DNA from: Fonticula alba
Lineage: Eukaryota > Opisthokonta > Rotosphaerida > Fonticulaceae
NCBI RefSeq assembly: GCF_000388065.1
Contig: NW_009242973.1
Location: 2,718,959 to 2,747,747 of the forward strand
Reading direction: 5' to 3'
DNA: 28,789 nt
Shown one piece after another: positions 1 through 11,000 of the stretch (the stretch's first letter is position 1; the number at the start of each line of letters is the position of its first letter). The notes beneath the pieces were generated by a model. It had not been told where the DNA came from. It was given only the letters and a program-made list of their open reading frames with translations, and searched no databases. The position numbers and the translations under genes were made by a program.

Positions 1-2436
1 TTCTGTCTGGTTGGCAAGCCCGGTCGGCATCCTGTCGTTAGTTCTCCCGGGCGCGGCGCCGGGAGTGGGGGGATGCTCTTGCGGAGGACTTGGCGCCGCG
101 AGCTCGGGAAAGGGGTGCGAGGTGTCCCCTCGCGGGGGTATGGCAACGCCCCAACAATCGGCGCTCGACACTGTCCGGACCTGCCCACGCGGGCACCTAT
201 CGCGTTCATAGGATCCCCGGGTCCCGGGTCTCGGGCCATTCCCCGGCGCCCGCCTCGGTGGCCCCAACCTGCTCCGACGCCTCTCTGTTCGATGTGGCCC
301 GCCCCCCGCCTCGTACTAACCTAAAGCCGGGCATCCTCCCGCGTCCGGGCCCCGGGCGCGAGCGTGCGTTTGTCCGCTCCCATGTGTTTGGGCGAGGGGC
401 GCGCTTGCGCGGTCGGTCCGTCTGCCCCGTCTCCGGGCGTTGATTGGTTGCCCCCACCGGGGTGGGAGTGTCCGCCGGGAGGAAGGTGCGACCGACCCTC
501 TCTCATGTCTGCCTGGGCTTTTTCCCGCTCGCCGCCATTTGCCCGTCTCGTTGGCCCACCGGCGGGTTACACTGCCGGGAGTGGGGTGCAGGGGCTGTGG
601 GCCAATTTTCCGGAGTCTTCTCGACCGTGCCTGCCCCGAGGGACCCCAGCCGCGGTCGCCATCCTCGAAGAGGGAGCCCGGAGCCTGGTGGCGACATGCT
701 GGGTGTGTTCCCGCTGGCTCTCCCTGGTCGCCCCCCCCCCGCCCCGCCCTCCGGCCGCGGGGCTTGTCTAGCTCCCTGCCTTTGGTTGGGCGCGGTCGGC
801 GTGGGCCGCTTGCGCAACGGCCTCTCAGCTTCCGTGCCGCGGGTGGGTGAGTCTGCCGGGTGGCCCTCGGGCGCCCGCTAGTCCGGAACCATGCGACCCA
901 AGGTGCTGTGGTGCCTTATGGATGGTGTTGCGCCAGAGCATCCTGGTCCCTCGCTCGGTCGAGCCCCCCCCCCCCCCCCTCGACCCGCCGACGCATGCTT
1001 GGGCCAATGTTCCCGGTTTTCTGCCAGGTCTACAGGGGCGGGGGCGGGGCGAGGAGGGGACGGAGCCGTTGCATCACCGTTGTGCAGGCACGGCCCCCCG
1101 TTTCCCTTTCCCACCCCGAGGGTTCCGCCGCGCTTGCCCCCCCCCCCGGGGTGTGTGTGTCTGTGTGTGTGTGTGTGCGGGGCTGGGCGCCTGCATGCCG
1201 GGGAGAATATGACACCCCAGCGTGGAGGCGTCGAGGGGCCGGCGCCTGGGCGCGGGGAGGGGCGGCGGTAAACTGGTCTTCGGGCCAGGCTGCTGCACGC
1301 GTGTGCGTCTGTAGCGAGTGCCAGGGCACTGGCGGGGCATTTGCCTGTCTGCCGGCGTGGGCGCCCGGGCGCCGTGCGACCACATGGCACGGGGACCCTA
1401 GGGCCTTTTGAGGTTTCCGCCGGCCACCGGCGCCTTCCCTGGCACGGTCGGAGAGCCGGCCAGCCGTCGGCGGTCGTGCTTGCAGGCTGCCGGGTGCATG
1501 TCCGCTGCTTTCGCCGGGCGCCCGTAACCCCCCTCTTTTGGCCGGGGGGCCGGGGGGCGGGGCAAAGGGGCACATTAGGTCCTGGTGGCCCGGAGCGCCG
1601 GGTGTGTCCCTCCCCCTCGCCCCTCACCCCGACGGAGAAACCTCAACCTCTACGACGGCCCTCCTCGCGGCCGCATGCGCATGGGAGGGGGGGGGGGGGC
1701 AGACCTGCCGACACACCGGGTCCTGTGCGGACGGGTCCCTGCGCGGGGCGAGGCCGAGGGCGGGCCTCGGCTCTCGGGGCCGAGAACTATGTACCCCTGC
1801 GTCTCGGCAACCCTGCCTCGGTCTGTGCCTCTGTCGCTTTGTCGGTCCCGCGTTGTCGCTTCTTTGCGCATTGTCCGGGCGCTGGTGGCCTTACGCAAGA
1901 AGGCCGGCCCTTGGCGTTGGGCCCCCGCCTCGTGGGTTGTCCCTGTTTTCGGCGTTTCGACGACGCTGGGCGAACATGGCCGAAAGCTCGAGCGGCCGAA
2001 GGGTCCCCCCCCGGCTGGGGGGCTGTTGCTGGTCAGGGAGCCGGGGGGGGGGGATGCGACCCCGGTGCTCGGACGCCCGACGGCGACGTGCCCTGCCCGC
2101 CTGTTGTCGTCCTCGCCGGAGGGGGGGGGGGGCGGGGGACTGGGGCGTTTGTCTTGCGGCGCGTGCCTTCCGCGGCCGGAGCGGGGGGCATCATGTGGCG
2201 TGTCAAGGTGGGTCGGGCAGCACGGCTTGCGTGTGTAGGGTCCATATGGTGAGTGTGTCGGCGCGTGCCTCGGTCGCGGGGGGGGGGGCCGCTGCGGAGA
2301 CAGGCATACATGTGTGTACATGTGTGTGTGTGTGGGAGGGGGTGCCTGGGGCTGATGCCCCCGGGCCACGGGCATGTGTCGGCCGGGTGGCCCCGCGGCC
2401 GGGGGAGAGAGTGTGCGCGGGTCTCCGGTGTCTGGG
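1..2436. other. GC-rich region without a recognisable gene, upstream of EF-1alpha
   Basis: I found no reading frame here, on either strand, with a protein family I recognise. The open frames are rich in Pro, Arg, Gly and Ala and look like by-products of the GC-rich sequence. The plus strand has many G and C runs (for example C at 964-979 and G at 1687-1699), TG-rich stretches and few A residues in many places. The stretch could hold distal promoter DNA, a long 5' untranslated intron of the EF-1alpha gene, or the end of a gene lying to the left. Nothing in the sequence decides among these. Confidence 0.5.
1151..1178. repeat. TG dinucleotide microsatellite
   Basis: An almost pure TG repeat with one CTG interruption lies directly after a C-run and GGGG. 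A second, shorter TG-rich block with ACATG interruptions occurs around 2307-2335. Both are in the non-coding region upstream of the EF-1alpha gene. Confidence 0.85.
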
Positions 2437-2444
2437 TATATAAA
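2437..2444 (+). promoter_or_regulatory. TATA box of the EF-1alpha gene
   Basis: The sequence TATATAAA stands alone in very GC-rich DNA, 98 bases before the EF-1alpha start codon. A TATA box normally places transcription start about 25-35 bases downstream, here near 2465-2475, which would give a leader of about 70-75 bases. I saw no comparable TATA element just upstream of the other five genes, which fits EF-1alpha being the most strongly expressed gene here. The position of the transcription start is inferred. Confidence 0.7.
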
Positions 2445-2467
2445 GAGGTGCCCCCCCGGTCCCCTTG

Positions 2468-2533
2468 ATGAAGGATCTGCCCCAGCAGTTGAAGGTCCTC
2501 GTTTTTGCAGAAACTCTCCAACTTCTTGACTAA
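2468..2533 (+). other. Possible short upstream ORF in the EF-1alpha leader
   Basis: An ATG at 2468 opens a 21-codon frame that ends with TAA at 2531-2533, eight bases before the main ATG at 2542. Its start context is weak (T at -3) while the main start context is near perfect. Whether it is transcribed depends on the exact start site, which the TATA position puts at about the same place. A pyrimidine tract ending in AG at 2510 could instead be the acceptor of a leader intron, in which case this frame would be interrupted. Confidence 0.3.
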
Positions 2534-2541
2534 TCGCCACC

Positions 2542-4077
2542 ATGGGTAAGGAGAAGCTCCACGTTAACATCGTCGTTGTCGGTCACGTCGACTCCGGCAA
2601 GTCCACCACCACCGGTCACCTCATCTACAAGCTCGGTGGTATCGACCAGCGCACCATCGAGAAGGTCCGTGCCCTCCCCCCTCCCTCTCTCTTTCTTTCG
2701 CGCTCTCCCCGCCTCCCCCCCCCCCCCCGAATGTCCCCCCCCCCCAAATCTATTCCCCCTTCCTCCTCTCCTCCCTCCCCCACGATGAACGGATGGCTGA
2801 CTCGCTTTCTCCCTTTCTCTCCCCCTCCCCCACAGTTCGAGAAGGACGCCAACGATATCGGTAAGGGTTCCTTCAAGTACGCTTGGGTCCTCGACAAGCT
2901 CAAGTCCGAGCGCGAGCGTGGTATCACCATCGATATCGCCCTCTGGAAGTTCGAGACCTCCAAGTACTACGTCACTGTCATTGATGCCCCGGGTCACCGT
3001 GATTTCATCAAGAACATGATTACCGGTACCTCCCAGGCCGATTGCGCCATCCTCATCATTCCCGCCGGTACTGGTGAGTTCGAGGCTGCCGTCTCCAAGG
3101 ACGGTCAGGCCCGCGAGCACGCTCTCCTCTGCTACACCCTCGGTGTCCGTCAGATGATCGTCGCCGTCAACAAGATGGACTCTTGCCAGTACTCCGAGGC
3201 CCGCTTCACTGAGATCAAGGAGGACGTCGCCAACTTCATCAAGCGTGTCGGCTACAAGCCCGAGTCTGTTGCCTTCATCCCCATCACTGGTTTCCATGGT
3301 GACAACATGATCGAGCCCACCACCAACATGTCCTGGTGGAAGGGCTTCGAGATCACTCGTGGCTCCGCCAAGCTGACTGGTCTCACCCTCCTCGATGCCC
3401 TCAACCACATCGAGCCCCCCTCTCGCCCCACCGACAAGCCCCTGCGCCTGCCCCTTCAGGATGTCTACCGCATTGGTGGTATCGGTACCGTCCCCGTTGG
3501 CCGTGTTGAGACTGGTGTCCTCAAGCCCAACATGACCGTCACCTTCGCCCCCTCCGGTGTGACCACTGAGGTCAAGTCCGTCGAGATGCACCACGAGCAG
3601 CTCCCCGAGGCCATCCCCGGTGACAACGTCGGCTTCAACGTCAAGAACGTCTCCGTCAAGGACATCAAGCGTGGCTACGTCTGCTCTGATGCCAAGAACA
3701 AGCCCGCCCTCGAGACCAACACCTTCCGCGCTCAGGTCATCGTCATGAACCACCCCGGCCAGATCACCCAGGGCTACACCCCTGTTGTTGACTGCCACAC
3801 CGCTCACATTGCCTGCAAGTTCGAGGTCCTCGAGCAGCTGCTCGACCGCCGCTCGGGTAAGGCCCTTGAGGAGAACCCCAAGTTCATCAAGTCCGGCCAG
3901 GCTGCCATCGTCAAGATGAAGCCCTCCAAGCCCATGTGCGTTGAGTCCTTCACCGAGTTCCCCCCCCTCGGCCGCTTCGCCGTCCGTGATATGCGCCAGA
4001 CCGTTGCCGTCGGTGTCATCAAGGACGTCGAGTTCAAGGAGGCTGCTGCTCCCCGTGGTGCCGGCCGCAAGAAGTAA
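2542..4077 (+). CDS. Translation elongation factor 1-alpha (eEF1A), two exons
   Basis: Delivers aminoacyl-tRNA to the ribosomal A site as a cytosolic GTPase. Exons are 2542-2664 and 2836-4077, giving 454 residues against about 458-462 in yeast and human. Visible GTPase motifs are GHVDSGKST (residues 14-22), DAPGH (91-95) and NKMD (153-156), followed by the two beta-barrel domains and a lysine-rich C-terminus. Removing the 171-base intron joins IEK directly to FEKDA as in other eEF1A proteins. The start has an ideal GCCACCATGG context and a TATA box 98 bases upstream. Residues about 212-223 hold the insertion typical of opisthokonts. Codons end mostly in C, with GGT frequent for glycine, as expected for a very highly expressed gene. 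The usual SGWHGDNM motif reads TGFHGDNM here, a mild departure. Identity is certain. Confidence 0.98.
   Translation: MGKEKLHVNIVVVGHVDSGKSTTTGHLIYKLGGIDQRTIEKVRALPPPSLFLSRSPRLPPPPRMSPPPKSIPPSSSPPSPTMNGWLTRFLPFSPPPPQFEKDANDIGKGSFKYAWVLDKLKSERERGITIDIALWKFETSKYYVTVIDAPGHRDFIKNMITGTSQADCAILIIPAGTGEFEAAVSKDGQAREHALLCYTLGVRQMIVAVNKMDSCQYSEARFTEIKEDVANFIKRVGYKPESVAFIPITGFHGDNMIEPTTNMSWWKGFEITRGSAKLTGLTLLDALNHIEPPSRPTDKPLRLPLQDVYRIGGIGTVPVGRVETGVLKPNMTVTFAPSGVTTEVKSVEMHHEQLPEAIPGDNVGFNVKNVSVKDIKRGYVCSDAKNKPALETNTFRAQVIVMNHPGQITQGYTPVVDCHTAHIACKFEVLEQLLDRRSGKALEENPKFIKSGQAAIVKMKPSKPMCVESFTEFPPLGRFAVRDMRQTVAVGVIKDVEFKEAAAPRGAGRKK
2665..2835 (+). other. EF-1alpha intron, 171 bases, in frame and without stop codons
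   Basis: The donor is GTCCGT and the acceptor is CCCCCACAG. The intron is almost entirely pyrimidine and includes a long C run. It lies in phase 0 and its length is 57 codons with no stop, so unspliced RNA would still be translatable with a Pro/Ser-rich insert in the GTPase domain. The insert is absent from the eEF1A family, which is why I call it an intron. Confidence 0.95.
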
Positions 4078-5755
4078 GCGACCAATGTCGTGCTCTCTGC
4101 TCCTTTCGATTCCCGGGCCCTTCTCCTCCTCGCCCCTCGCGGGTGTTGGTCAGGGGGGGTCCCCCAGGGGTCGGTCGGGGGGAGAGTGCCCACACTGGTG
4201 GCCCACTTCTGTGGCATGAATCTTGCCGCGCTGTGTGAAGCCCTCTGTGAGCCTTCCCTTGTGTCTGTGTTTGTCGCTCGCTGCCCTTTCTCCCCCGGGG
4301 TTGCGCGCCCAGCACATGTGTGCCCGGAAGTGAGAGAAAGCCCCGCCCCCCACTCGCTGGACCGGGAACTTCTCTCTCTCTCTCTCTTGTTTTGGTGTCC
4401 GCGCCAGGAAGAGAGTGACACCCCCCGCGCATGTGGCTCCCCTCTGAGTCCGGCCCTGTGTGTGTGTCTTTCTGCACATATGTGCGCGCGCGGCCCCCTG
4501 GGCTTCGTGCTTCGAAGAATATACAAGCTCCCAAAATATCCCGCCTTCTCTTGTGTCTCTTCTCTTCTCGGCCTTTCTTTCTTTTTCCATGGGGTGTGAA
4601 GTGCGCCGGGGGGCTCGGGGCTCGGGGCCGGCTGCTGCGCGCGCTTGCTTCTTCCCTCTTTCGGTCGGTCCCTTTTTGTGGGGGTGCTCGCGTGCTGACA
4701 CAGTCCAAAGTGTGGGGGCGCACTGTGTGCGGTGCGGTTACTTCACGGAACCCCGCGTTATTCGCTTTCTCGCCCGCGTTGTGGTGTGCTCCGGGGGCAG
4801 GGGTGCAGGGGGGGGGGGGACCACGTCCCATGATGTGTCTGCATCTGTGTGCCGCCCGTGTCTTGCTCTCCCTGCCTGGGCCCGGTCGTGTTGTGTTGTT
4901 CTCCGGTTGTCCGCCTCTCCCCCTCTCTTCCTGTCTCTGGCATCGGTTCGTCCTCCATTCGTCGTGCGGGCTTGGCGGCGGCCTTTCGCCAGCCGGCTCG
5001 GGAGGGGGAGTATCTTCGGGTCGCTTGCGCATGGGGCTTGCATTGCGTGTCCCAGGCGCGTCCTCGCCCTCCGGCGGTCGCCGGCCTTTGCCATGTGGTC
5101 CCCGGTGATCTGATCCTTCATGCGTGCAGCCCGTCCCCCATCACCTCCTTCGCCCTCTCCCCGCGTTGTGGCCCCTTGCTCGCGCCTGGTCGTCTCCCCA
5201 GCCTCTCCCACAGGCGGGAGCTTCCCCCCCCCCCCTGTACCGGTCAGTCATGACGCTCGATCGGCTGGAGGGAGGGGCAGGCGGCTCTCTCACCGAATGA
5301 TAAGCCAAGGGGCCGGGTCTCGTTTCGTGCAAATACACAGCCAGCCCCGCTCTGGATGTTCCCGGGTGTAGAGTGCCTTTTTGTCCCCCCCCCCCCCCCC
5401 TTCTCGCCACCCGCCATCTCGCTGCTCCTCTCTGCTGACCCCCCCGCGGTGTTCTGACCGTTCTGCCACATACACTTCCCGGCTCTCCTGCCATCACATC
5501 CCATTGCTCGGGCTTGCCAGTGCCATCTCACCGGTGCGCTCGCCGCTTTGCATCTGCGCGGGTGGCGTTTCACCGAGAGGGGGCATGCCGAGCGGCCCGC
5601 TCCTGCCCACTCCTCCTCCCCTGTGGCCCCCACAGACGCGCCTCGGCGGAGCACCACTTCTATTTTCCGGCACATGATGGTTCCCATGCACCTGAGCGTG
5701 TGCATTCACAAGAGAGATGGGGTGCCATCCCCCCTCAGTGGTGCAGGCAGGGCTC
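4078..5755. other. Convergent spacer between EF-1alpha and SMC6
   Basis: I see no recognisable coding exon. The plus strand is strongly short of A: 4844-4941 contains no A at all. An AT-richer island at about 4510-4545 contains AATATA and AAAATATC and may belong to the EF-1alpha polyadenylation region, about 440 bases after the stop codon. A 16-base C run lies at 5385-5400. The strong T-over-A excess on the plus strand continues well past the EF-1alpha stop, which suggests a long 3' untranslated region or read-through transcription on that strand. On the minus strand, AATAGA at 5664-5659 lies about 90 bases past the SMC6 stop and could be its cleavage signal. Confidence 0.5.
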
Positions 5756-7939
5756 CTACTCCTGGGCAGACCGCTTGGGATCTGCCAGGGTCAGAATGTT
5801 GACCGAAACCTCGGGATTGCTGGTGCTGAGCAGGGTGAGAGGGGGAAAGGGGGGGGGGGGGAGAGCAGAAAGGTGGGGAAGAAGGCGGCCGGAGAAGGTG
5901 CATATCCGGGCCATGGCGTGCGCCGCCATCCCCGCCGAAGCATCAGGTCAGTACTCCTGCCCGCCCTGGTGGCGATGTGTGCCCCCCCGACTGGGGGAAG
6001 AAAATGGCTGGAGGAGGGAAAACAAGCCCCCAAGGAGAAACGCACTCAACACCCACATCCAGCGGGCTGATGACGAACACCTGCTTCTTGATCTCGGCCG
6101 TTCCATCCACCAGGGCACGACGACTGCGCCGGCGGTTGGACTCATCCATGCCGACGTCAAACTCGTCCAGGCAGCGTAGCGGCCCGGAAATCGACCCCCA
6201 CAGTGCCAGCAGCAGGCACAGGGTGGCCAATGACCGCTCGCCGCCCGAAAGCTGTGTCGTCTTTTTGTGCGCCACTGTCTGGCTGCCCGGGGGCAGGGGG
6301 CCTCCGGCAGCCGTGGCTCCCTCGGCCGGCAGGAGCTCGATGTCCAACTGCCGGTCCTCGTGGTTGAAGTTCAGGTGCCCGGGCAGGGAAAAGCACTTTC
6401 GCAGGATGTCCTTGAACTTGCCGCGCATGACAATCGAGAATTGCTCCTTAAACAGCTCGGCCCGATCGGTCTGCAGCTGGATGATCTCGGCGAGCATCTG
6501 CATATGATGGGGACAACCCGGGTGGGGTGGGGTGGGGGGGGGGGGGGAACCACGGTCAGTACCTCACTTGTTGAGATGCGCATACATGTGGGCATCTCTC
6601 TCGCCCCCCTCCGTCGTTGACGGCCATGTCGGCGCACCGGGTACAGCCGCTCAAGGCGCTCAATCTGAAACTCGCCCGACTGGTGAGACTCGCTCATCAG
6701 GGCGATTTCTTGACGCAAGCGCTCCGCATCCTCCGCATTGGCCGTGCTTCGTCCAAGACCGCGGGGGAGGGCGGCGGGAGGGGGGGGGGGGGACAAACGC
6801 GCAGGGGTGGAGGTAAGTGACACACACACACAGAAGCACAGGAAATACATGCTCACAGACACGCGTGTGCTGGGCGTGGGCGCCAATCAGAGAGGGAGAG
6901 AGAGAAGAAAAAAGAAGAGAGGACAGAGGCTCTGGCCATGAGAAGGACACAAGCCCGTGCTTACCATCGGAGTTCCTCGATTTCATGCTCCAGGTTCTCC
7001 ACATCCTGCTGGTAGGATTGCTGCGACCGGCTCAGCAGCAGGCGCTCCTCGGCCTGCTGATCGATCGCCGATTGGCCGCCCTGGCCGTCGCCGTGTTGGC
7101 TGCCGGAGTCCGAGTGTGGCATTTCCCGGAAGAGGTCCGCGATCGCCTGGCCCAGGGTGCCAAGCTCCTGCTGCAAGTCGCCCAGCTGCTGGGTGAGGGT
7201 TTGCCTGTCATGCTCTTCGCGCTCAATCTGCTCGGCCAATTGGGTCCGGGCCGCAGCCAACTCGAGCTCCTTGGCACGAAGTACGCGCTACATCCATGGG
7301 CCAGACAGTTAGACATCGGGCCAGCTGAGCAGGTGCCACAGGACAAGCCCAACTAAGGGGGGCACAAAATGAGGGAGACAAAGACAGGAGGGGAAAGAAG
7401 CGAAGCCCAGGCACCTGGTTCTCCTGCTGCTGCTCCTGCAGCCGGTGAGCTTGCTCATCGATATCGCGCAGCTTGGCCCGAGCCTGAGCAAGGGCCGCCT
7501 CGTGGCGCCCCGTGTCCTCGACCAAGAGGCGAAGCCGCGCTTCCTGTCGCTCAACCGCGTCGCGCGCCGCTTCCAGGTCTTGCTGCTGCTGTGTGGCCTG
7601 ACTGGCCACATCGGCCGGCGACAGCTGGCTGGCCGCCTGAAGGCGCTGACGCAGGTGCGTTTCCTCGCGCAGTAGGCGCTCCTTCCGCAGATAGTGCTCA
7701 TTGAGTTCGGCATGTGTCGAGCGCAGGGTCCGCTCAGCCTCGTCTACCTGGGCGCGCAGCGACTCGAAGGTACTCTGTTCCGTGCGAATGTGCTCCTGCT
7801 CTTGGGCCAAGGCCCGGCTATTGGTCCTGAGTGGGGAGGGAAGACGCCGGGCGGTTAGCCGACATGCGGTCATGTGAATGGCCGTGAAATGCTACCTTCG
7901 CCAATGGGCCTCCGAGGGAAGGGAAAGGCCACCTGCAGA

Positions 7940-8017
<78 letters not shown>

Positions 8018-11000
8018 CCCCCCTCAGACACACGAAAACAGGCACCGTAGGCCGGCGAGAGGATCAGGGGCCCGAGGACGCACTCGATTTGCTCCGCCGC
8101 ATCGGCGGCCGCATTGGGCCCCTGCGAGGCCGGATCATCGGAGGGCAGGAAATTCTGGAAGCGAATACGCTCAGCATGCTGGAAGAGCACACCTCCGGAA
8201 CGCGTGGCATCATAGCGCTCGCCCTGCATGGTGAACCCGGCCAAGCCATGCTGGCGCCCATGCGCCTCGATGTATGCCTTGCACTGGTCCCCATCGGCGA
8301 TGAAGACACACCGGTCCAGCTTGGCAATGTCCACCAGATAGTTGAACACCGCATTGTGGGTGACCTCAATGAAGTCCAGCGGCGAGGGGAAGTCCGCCAG
8401 CGGCGAGGCCACCGGATACCGGCGATCGGTCGGCCCGCCAAAGTACACCGCCTGGCCGCGGTATTGCCTTTCGGCAATCAGCCGACTGAGCTCCGGCAGG
8501 CGCTGCGGATTGGTGGTGATGATGTGCGTCATCTGCCGGCCGATGAGCCGGTCCAACGCCGGATACCAGCGCCGGTCTTTGATGCGTACATACAGCCCAA
8601 TCGGCCCGAGGGTGTCCTCCGGCAGGCGCAGCGTACGGAACATCGGGTGATAGAAGGCCCCCTTCTCGGCAAGGCTCAATTGGCCGCCCTGTGACGCGGC
8701 GCTTGCCTGCGAGGCGACCATCCGTTGCAGCTGCTCCACCACCCGGGTCAATGTCTCGACCATGGACCGATGGCGGGCCATCTTGTCCGAGGACACCTGG
8801 AAGTCTGCCGTCAGATCGTTCTTCCGCGTGGACAGCTCCTTGTAGTGGGTGTCCACCTTCAGCATGGGGCGGAGCAGGCAGCATGTCCGAGGGCATCGGC
8901 GAGCCGAAGGGCAGGGAGGGGGGCCGTATTTTCCCTGGTCAGCAAGGGGGAACACATCCACAGACAGATGCGTGTCCTCATGGATGCCAGCGCTCGGGCG
9001 GGGCGGAGGAGATGCGTACCTCATTGAATTGGGCTTGGGCCAGCTGCAGGCGTTCTGTGCAGCTTTCCAGTTCCTGGCGAAGCTGCTCCACATCGGCCTG
9101 GCTGCTGGATGTGTGCAGATCGGTCGCACGTTGGAGATGGCCCAGGCGCCGGGCCTGCTCGTCAAGTTCGCCGCGAGCCCGTGTCAGAGATGACTGGGCG
9201 CTGGACAGGGTCGATTCGGCGCTGGCAATCTCGTCGCGCGCCAGGATCTTCTCCGTACGCAGCCGCTCCAGGCGCTGGGCAACGCCGCCGCCGCCGCCGC
9301 CGTCGCCGCCGTCGCCGCCGCCGCCGGCGTCGGTCTCCGACCGGAGGGCCTCAGTGTCCCGGAGGAGGGCCTCAATTCGAGAGGTGAGCTCATCGCGCAG
9401 GGACGACCCCTGTACCCTATCCAGGAAGTACCTCAGCTCCATTTCCCGCTGGCTGAGGATCTTCAAACAGCGAGGCCATGTCAAAAAGAGGAATGCACAA
9501 CAGGGCCAAAGGGGGGCGGCCAGCCCGTCAGGAGGGGAGGCAACTAATGCATGCGTCTGTCTGTGTGCATTTGGGCACGCAAGGCCGACGTACATTCCGC
9601 CGTTGCAGCTTGCCGACAATCTGCACCTGGTACCGGGCCATTTCCAACTGGTGACGTAGCTCGCCGATGCGCTCGAGCGCTTGGAAAACCCGGCGCTTCT
9701 CATCGAGATGACGCTTGAACGATCCAGCCCGGTCCTTGGCGTTGACGATGTTTTGGGACAGTTTCTCGGCATTCTGTCGGGATTCCGCGATCAGACGCTT
9801 GGTCTGATCAAGCATGGCTCCGGACATGACCATCTACAGGGGGGGGAGGAGGGAGGGGGACGCAGAAAGCCGGTCAGAGACAGGCGGGCACCCTCGAGGC
9901 AAATGGAATCCCCCCTGGTCCGAGCACAAGCGCACCGAGTACTTCTCGCTGGCAGAAGAGGACACGAGAAAGCGCTTGGCCTCGTCCTGATTCAGGACGG
10001 CCATGCGATTGGACGTCTGATAATTGAAGAAGTCCACAATCCGATGAATGGCCTCGGTCTTGACATTCGTCACTGCCCGAACCCCGGGGAAAGGAGTGTC
10101 AGCCAAGGGGCTGGCATGGCGGGGCATGGGCAGGCCGATGTTACGGGATCCGCATGGGCGCGCATGCACGTACGGGAAAAGTACTGCAGAGCACCGGGAC
10201 CCTGTCGGGTCTGCCGGTAGAGCTTGTATTGGCTGGTGGCGCCGGTCTTGCCCGAGGCTGCTCGGCGAAGGATTCGCTGGATGACAATGATCGGCCCATG
10301 GACATCAGGCTCGAAGGCCAGCGGGCCGATGTTGTGGATGGCCACCATGAGATTGGCCGACCTGGGGCGATGGTCAGGACAGTGAGCCAGGGGAGGGGGG
10401 GGGGAGGGGGAACGGGGGGCATATGTCGGAGTGCAGTGGCATGTGTATGGCGAGAGAAGGGTGGCGACGGGGCGGGTGGTTGGAGGGAGGCAGCGCACTC
10501 GAAGCCATTCTTGATGAGACCCTGGAGGGAGTCCGCGCGGCCGGTCACGGTGGCGCGTTCACCGAGAACCGTGATGATGGCCGACAGAATGGAGCTCTTT
10601 CCACCTGAAGTGGATGGGCCGAAAGGAGTGCCGAAAAAGGGAAGAGTGAGGAGGATGCGGCCAAATAGGGGGGGGGGGGAGGAGGGCGAGAGGGGAGGAA
10701 AGGCACGCACTGCCGTTGCGCCCGGTGATGAAGTTGAGAGATGGTCCAAAGTTGGCGTGGATGAGGTCGTGCCCAAGGAAGCTCTCAATACGCATGGCCA
10801 TGACCATGCCTGGCTTCCATTTGGCCTGAGGCGGAAGGGTGCCTGTTAGTGTGCGATGTCGGCATTGGTGCCCCTGTGCGGCATTCAAGCATGAGCCGGA
10901 TGCATGCCGAGTTTTGGGGCGCTTGGGCGGGAGAGGGGAGGGCCAGACGCACTCGCTCCTGCTGTGGGGAAGCCTGAAGCTTCTCGGTCTGTCCCAAGAG

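Noticed and set aside
878-1627. 249-codon minus-strand frame in the left region
   Set aside because: It is Pro/Arg/Ala-rich with His-Thr repeats from the TG microsatellite. It has no recognisable domain, and several other frames there are equally open.
2530-3807. 425-codon open frame on the minus strand opposite EF-1alpha
   Set aside because: It is the mirror of a strongly C-ending codon pattern in a conserved gene. Its Gly/Asp/Val-rich protein resembles no family I know, and the sense frame is certain.
5948-6046. Shorter SMC6 C-terminus ending at a TGA near 5948
   Set aside because: A short tail could be made with an acceptor near 5967, but the exon 5825-5756 joins in phase with a GTGCGT donor and supplies the ADPKR ending typical of SMC6.
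7870-9165. Poly-glycine protein running through the 74-base C tract
   Set aside because: The poly-Gly part is intronic sequence read in frame. The SMC6 exon ends at 8084, and joining to 7826 restores the family sequence.
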